Source of the DNA: Methanomassiliicoccales archaeon
GTDB taxonomy: Archaea; Thermoplasmatota; Thermoplasmata; Sysuiplasmatales; Sysuiplasmataceae
Length of the DNA stretch: 22,857 bases
NCBI GenBank assembly: GCA_027365715.1
Contig: DAHXLZ010000026.1
Span: 1-22,857 of the forward strand
Direction: 5' to 3'
The notes below the pieces were generated by a model that saw nothing but the letters and a program-made list of their open reading frames with translations, was not told the origin of the DNA and searched no databases. This document shows, piece after piece, positions 22,275 to 22,857 of this stretch; position 1 is the first letter of the stretch; each line of letters starts with the position of its first letter. A program made the translations under genes and the position numbers.

Positions 22275-22857
22275 ATGCAGGAACCGGATTACCTGAGGCT
22301 GGTTGTTTTGGTTCGGTACAATAATTATGTTTCAAGTCATCCACAGTCTGCGGCCGTGGCAAAGTTTAACACAATGATCGTGAAATTGGCAAATAGACTG
22401 AAAATATGGCACACTCCGCCACAGATAAGAGGGCACGATGGTGCAGTCTGCTCCGTCTGCCTTGAAGAAGTGGCTGAAAGTCCTGATCGGTTTTACTGCA
22501 GCTGCGGAGCGGCCTATCATAAAGGCTGCTTTCACATCGATGGAACATGCCTCAGGTGCAAGGCAATTAAAACAGTTGAATCGGGTGCAACTTCAATTAC
22601 ATGGTTGCCGAAATTTGCCGAATTTGCACAAACTGACGATTACCCTGTTGCAGTCAGCTTTCACTGCATGAACTGCGAGAGCGTTGTGAAACCAGGCGAC
22701 ATATTCTGCCCATCATGCGGCTATCATCTCGACAGCCTTCGCGGATACCTCTGCCCGGTATGCCGCGTGGCCGTCAGCGACGAGGATCGTTTCTGCAGAT
22801 GCTGCGGAACCATTTTTGGCAAGCCGGAATCTGCCCTCATCCAGTGCGATTCGTGCA
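22275..22857 (+). CDS. Zinc-binding protein with C4HC3 RING/PHD-like module and zinc ribbons (partial)
   Basis: The frame is open from ATG 22275 to the window edge (194 codons, no stop). After about 60 residues without motif comes C-x2-C-x12-C-x-C-x4-H-x2-C-x6-C-x2-C (CSVCLEE...FYCSCGAAYHKGC...CLRC), a C4HC3 arrangement like RING-CH or PHD treble-clef modules. Then follow at least two zinc ribbons (FHCMNC...CPSCGYHL and LCPVC...CRCCGTIF) and the first Cys pair of another (CDSC). Such modules bind proteins or nucleic acids; some eukaryotic versions are ubiquitin ligases, but nothing here shows that. It begins 19 nt after the phosphoesterase stop and is probably cotranscribed. The exact start is unsure (GTG 22356 and ATG 22374 are alternatives). 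The C terminus is missing. Confidence 0.72.
   Translation, partial: MQEPDYLRLVVLVRYNNYVSSHPQSAAVAKFNTMIVKLANRLKIWHTPPQIRGHDGAVCSVCLEEVAESPDRFYCSCGAAYHKGCFHIDGTCLRCKAIKTVESGATSITWLPKFAEFAQTDDYPVAVSFHCMNCESVVKPGDIFCPSCGYHLDSLRGYLCPVCRVAVSDEDRFCRCCGTIFGKPESALIQCDSC

Noticed and set aside
1..22857. CRISPR array, integrase, attachment site or prophage signals
   Set aside because: No regularly spaced direct repeats, no cas, integrase or phage structural genes were seen; apart from the IS relic the window looks like core chromosome.

Overview
The window reads as a gene-dense, chromosomal stretch of an archaeon, most likely from the Thermoplasmatota (Thermoplasmata-like). Archaeal marks are ribosomal protein S8e, SRP19, aIF2-beta, an archaeal-type prolyl-tRNA synthetase with a C-terminal cysteine domain, archaeal class I (DhnA-type) fructose-bisphosphate aldolase, a RibL-type FAD synthase, a bifunctional phosphoglucose/phosphomannose isomerase and a presenilin-like membrane protease. 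Many first genes carry an AT-rich TATA-like box about 22-30 nt before the start codon, with little or no leader. Internal operon genes more often have GGTGA/GGAGG-like ribosome sites. The taxonomic call is inference; no rRNA or tRNA gene was found in the window.

Region 1 (1-3108, minus strand): the 5' part of a dihydropteroate synthase gene that runs off the left edge, two adjacent UbiA/MenA-type membrane prenyltransferases (one with a degenerate active site) and a UbiE/MenG-like methyltransferase. The last three look like the late steps of (mena)quinone synthesis. Region 2 (3230-6688): an MDR-family oxidoreductase on the plus strand, then on the minus strand class I aldolase and a phosphofructokinase whose residues predict use of pyrophosphate (fba-pfp operon), then a PPC/DUF296 protein. 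Region 3 (6721-9893): a small two-helix membrane protein, then proS, prs and ribL on the minus strand.

Region 4 (10053-15208, plus strand): phosphoglucose/phosphomannose isomerase, CTP synthase, aIF2-beta with a C-terminal TRAM domain, presenilin-like protease, and S8e. Together with region 2 the isomerase gives three consecutive upper Embden-Meyerhof steps (G6P-F6P-FBP-triose phosphates). Region 5 (15232-18900, minus strand): tldE and tldD as a tightly coupled pair, a 404-nt gene-free stretch holding what looks like the right end of a decayed IS200/IS605 (TnpB/omega-RNA) element, and a LOG/TIGR00725-like protein. Region 6 (19062-22857, plus strand): SRP19, bifunctional NAD(P)HX repair enzyme, two different metallophosphoesterases in overlapping frames, and a partial protein with a C4HC3 RING/PHD-like cysteine-histidine module followed by zinc ribbons. 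That last gene is cut by the right edge.

Most of the window is housekeeping. The parts most worth a second look are the partial zinc-module protein at the right edge, the PPi-type phosphofructokinase operon, the IS200/IS605 relic, and the catalytically altered UbiA paralogue beside a normal one.
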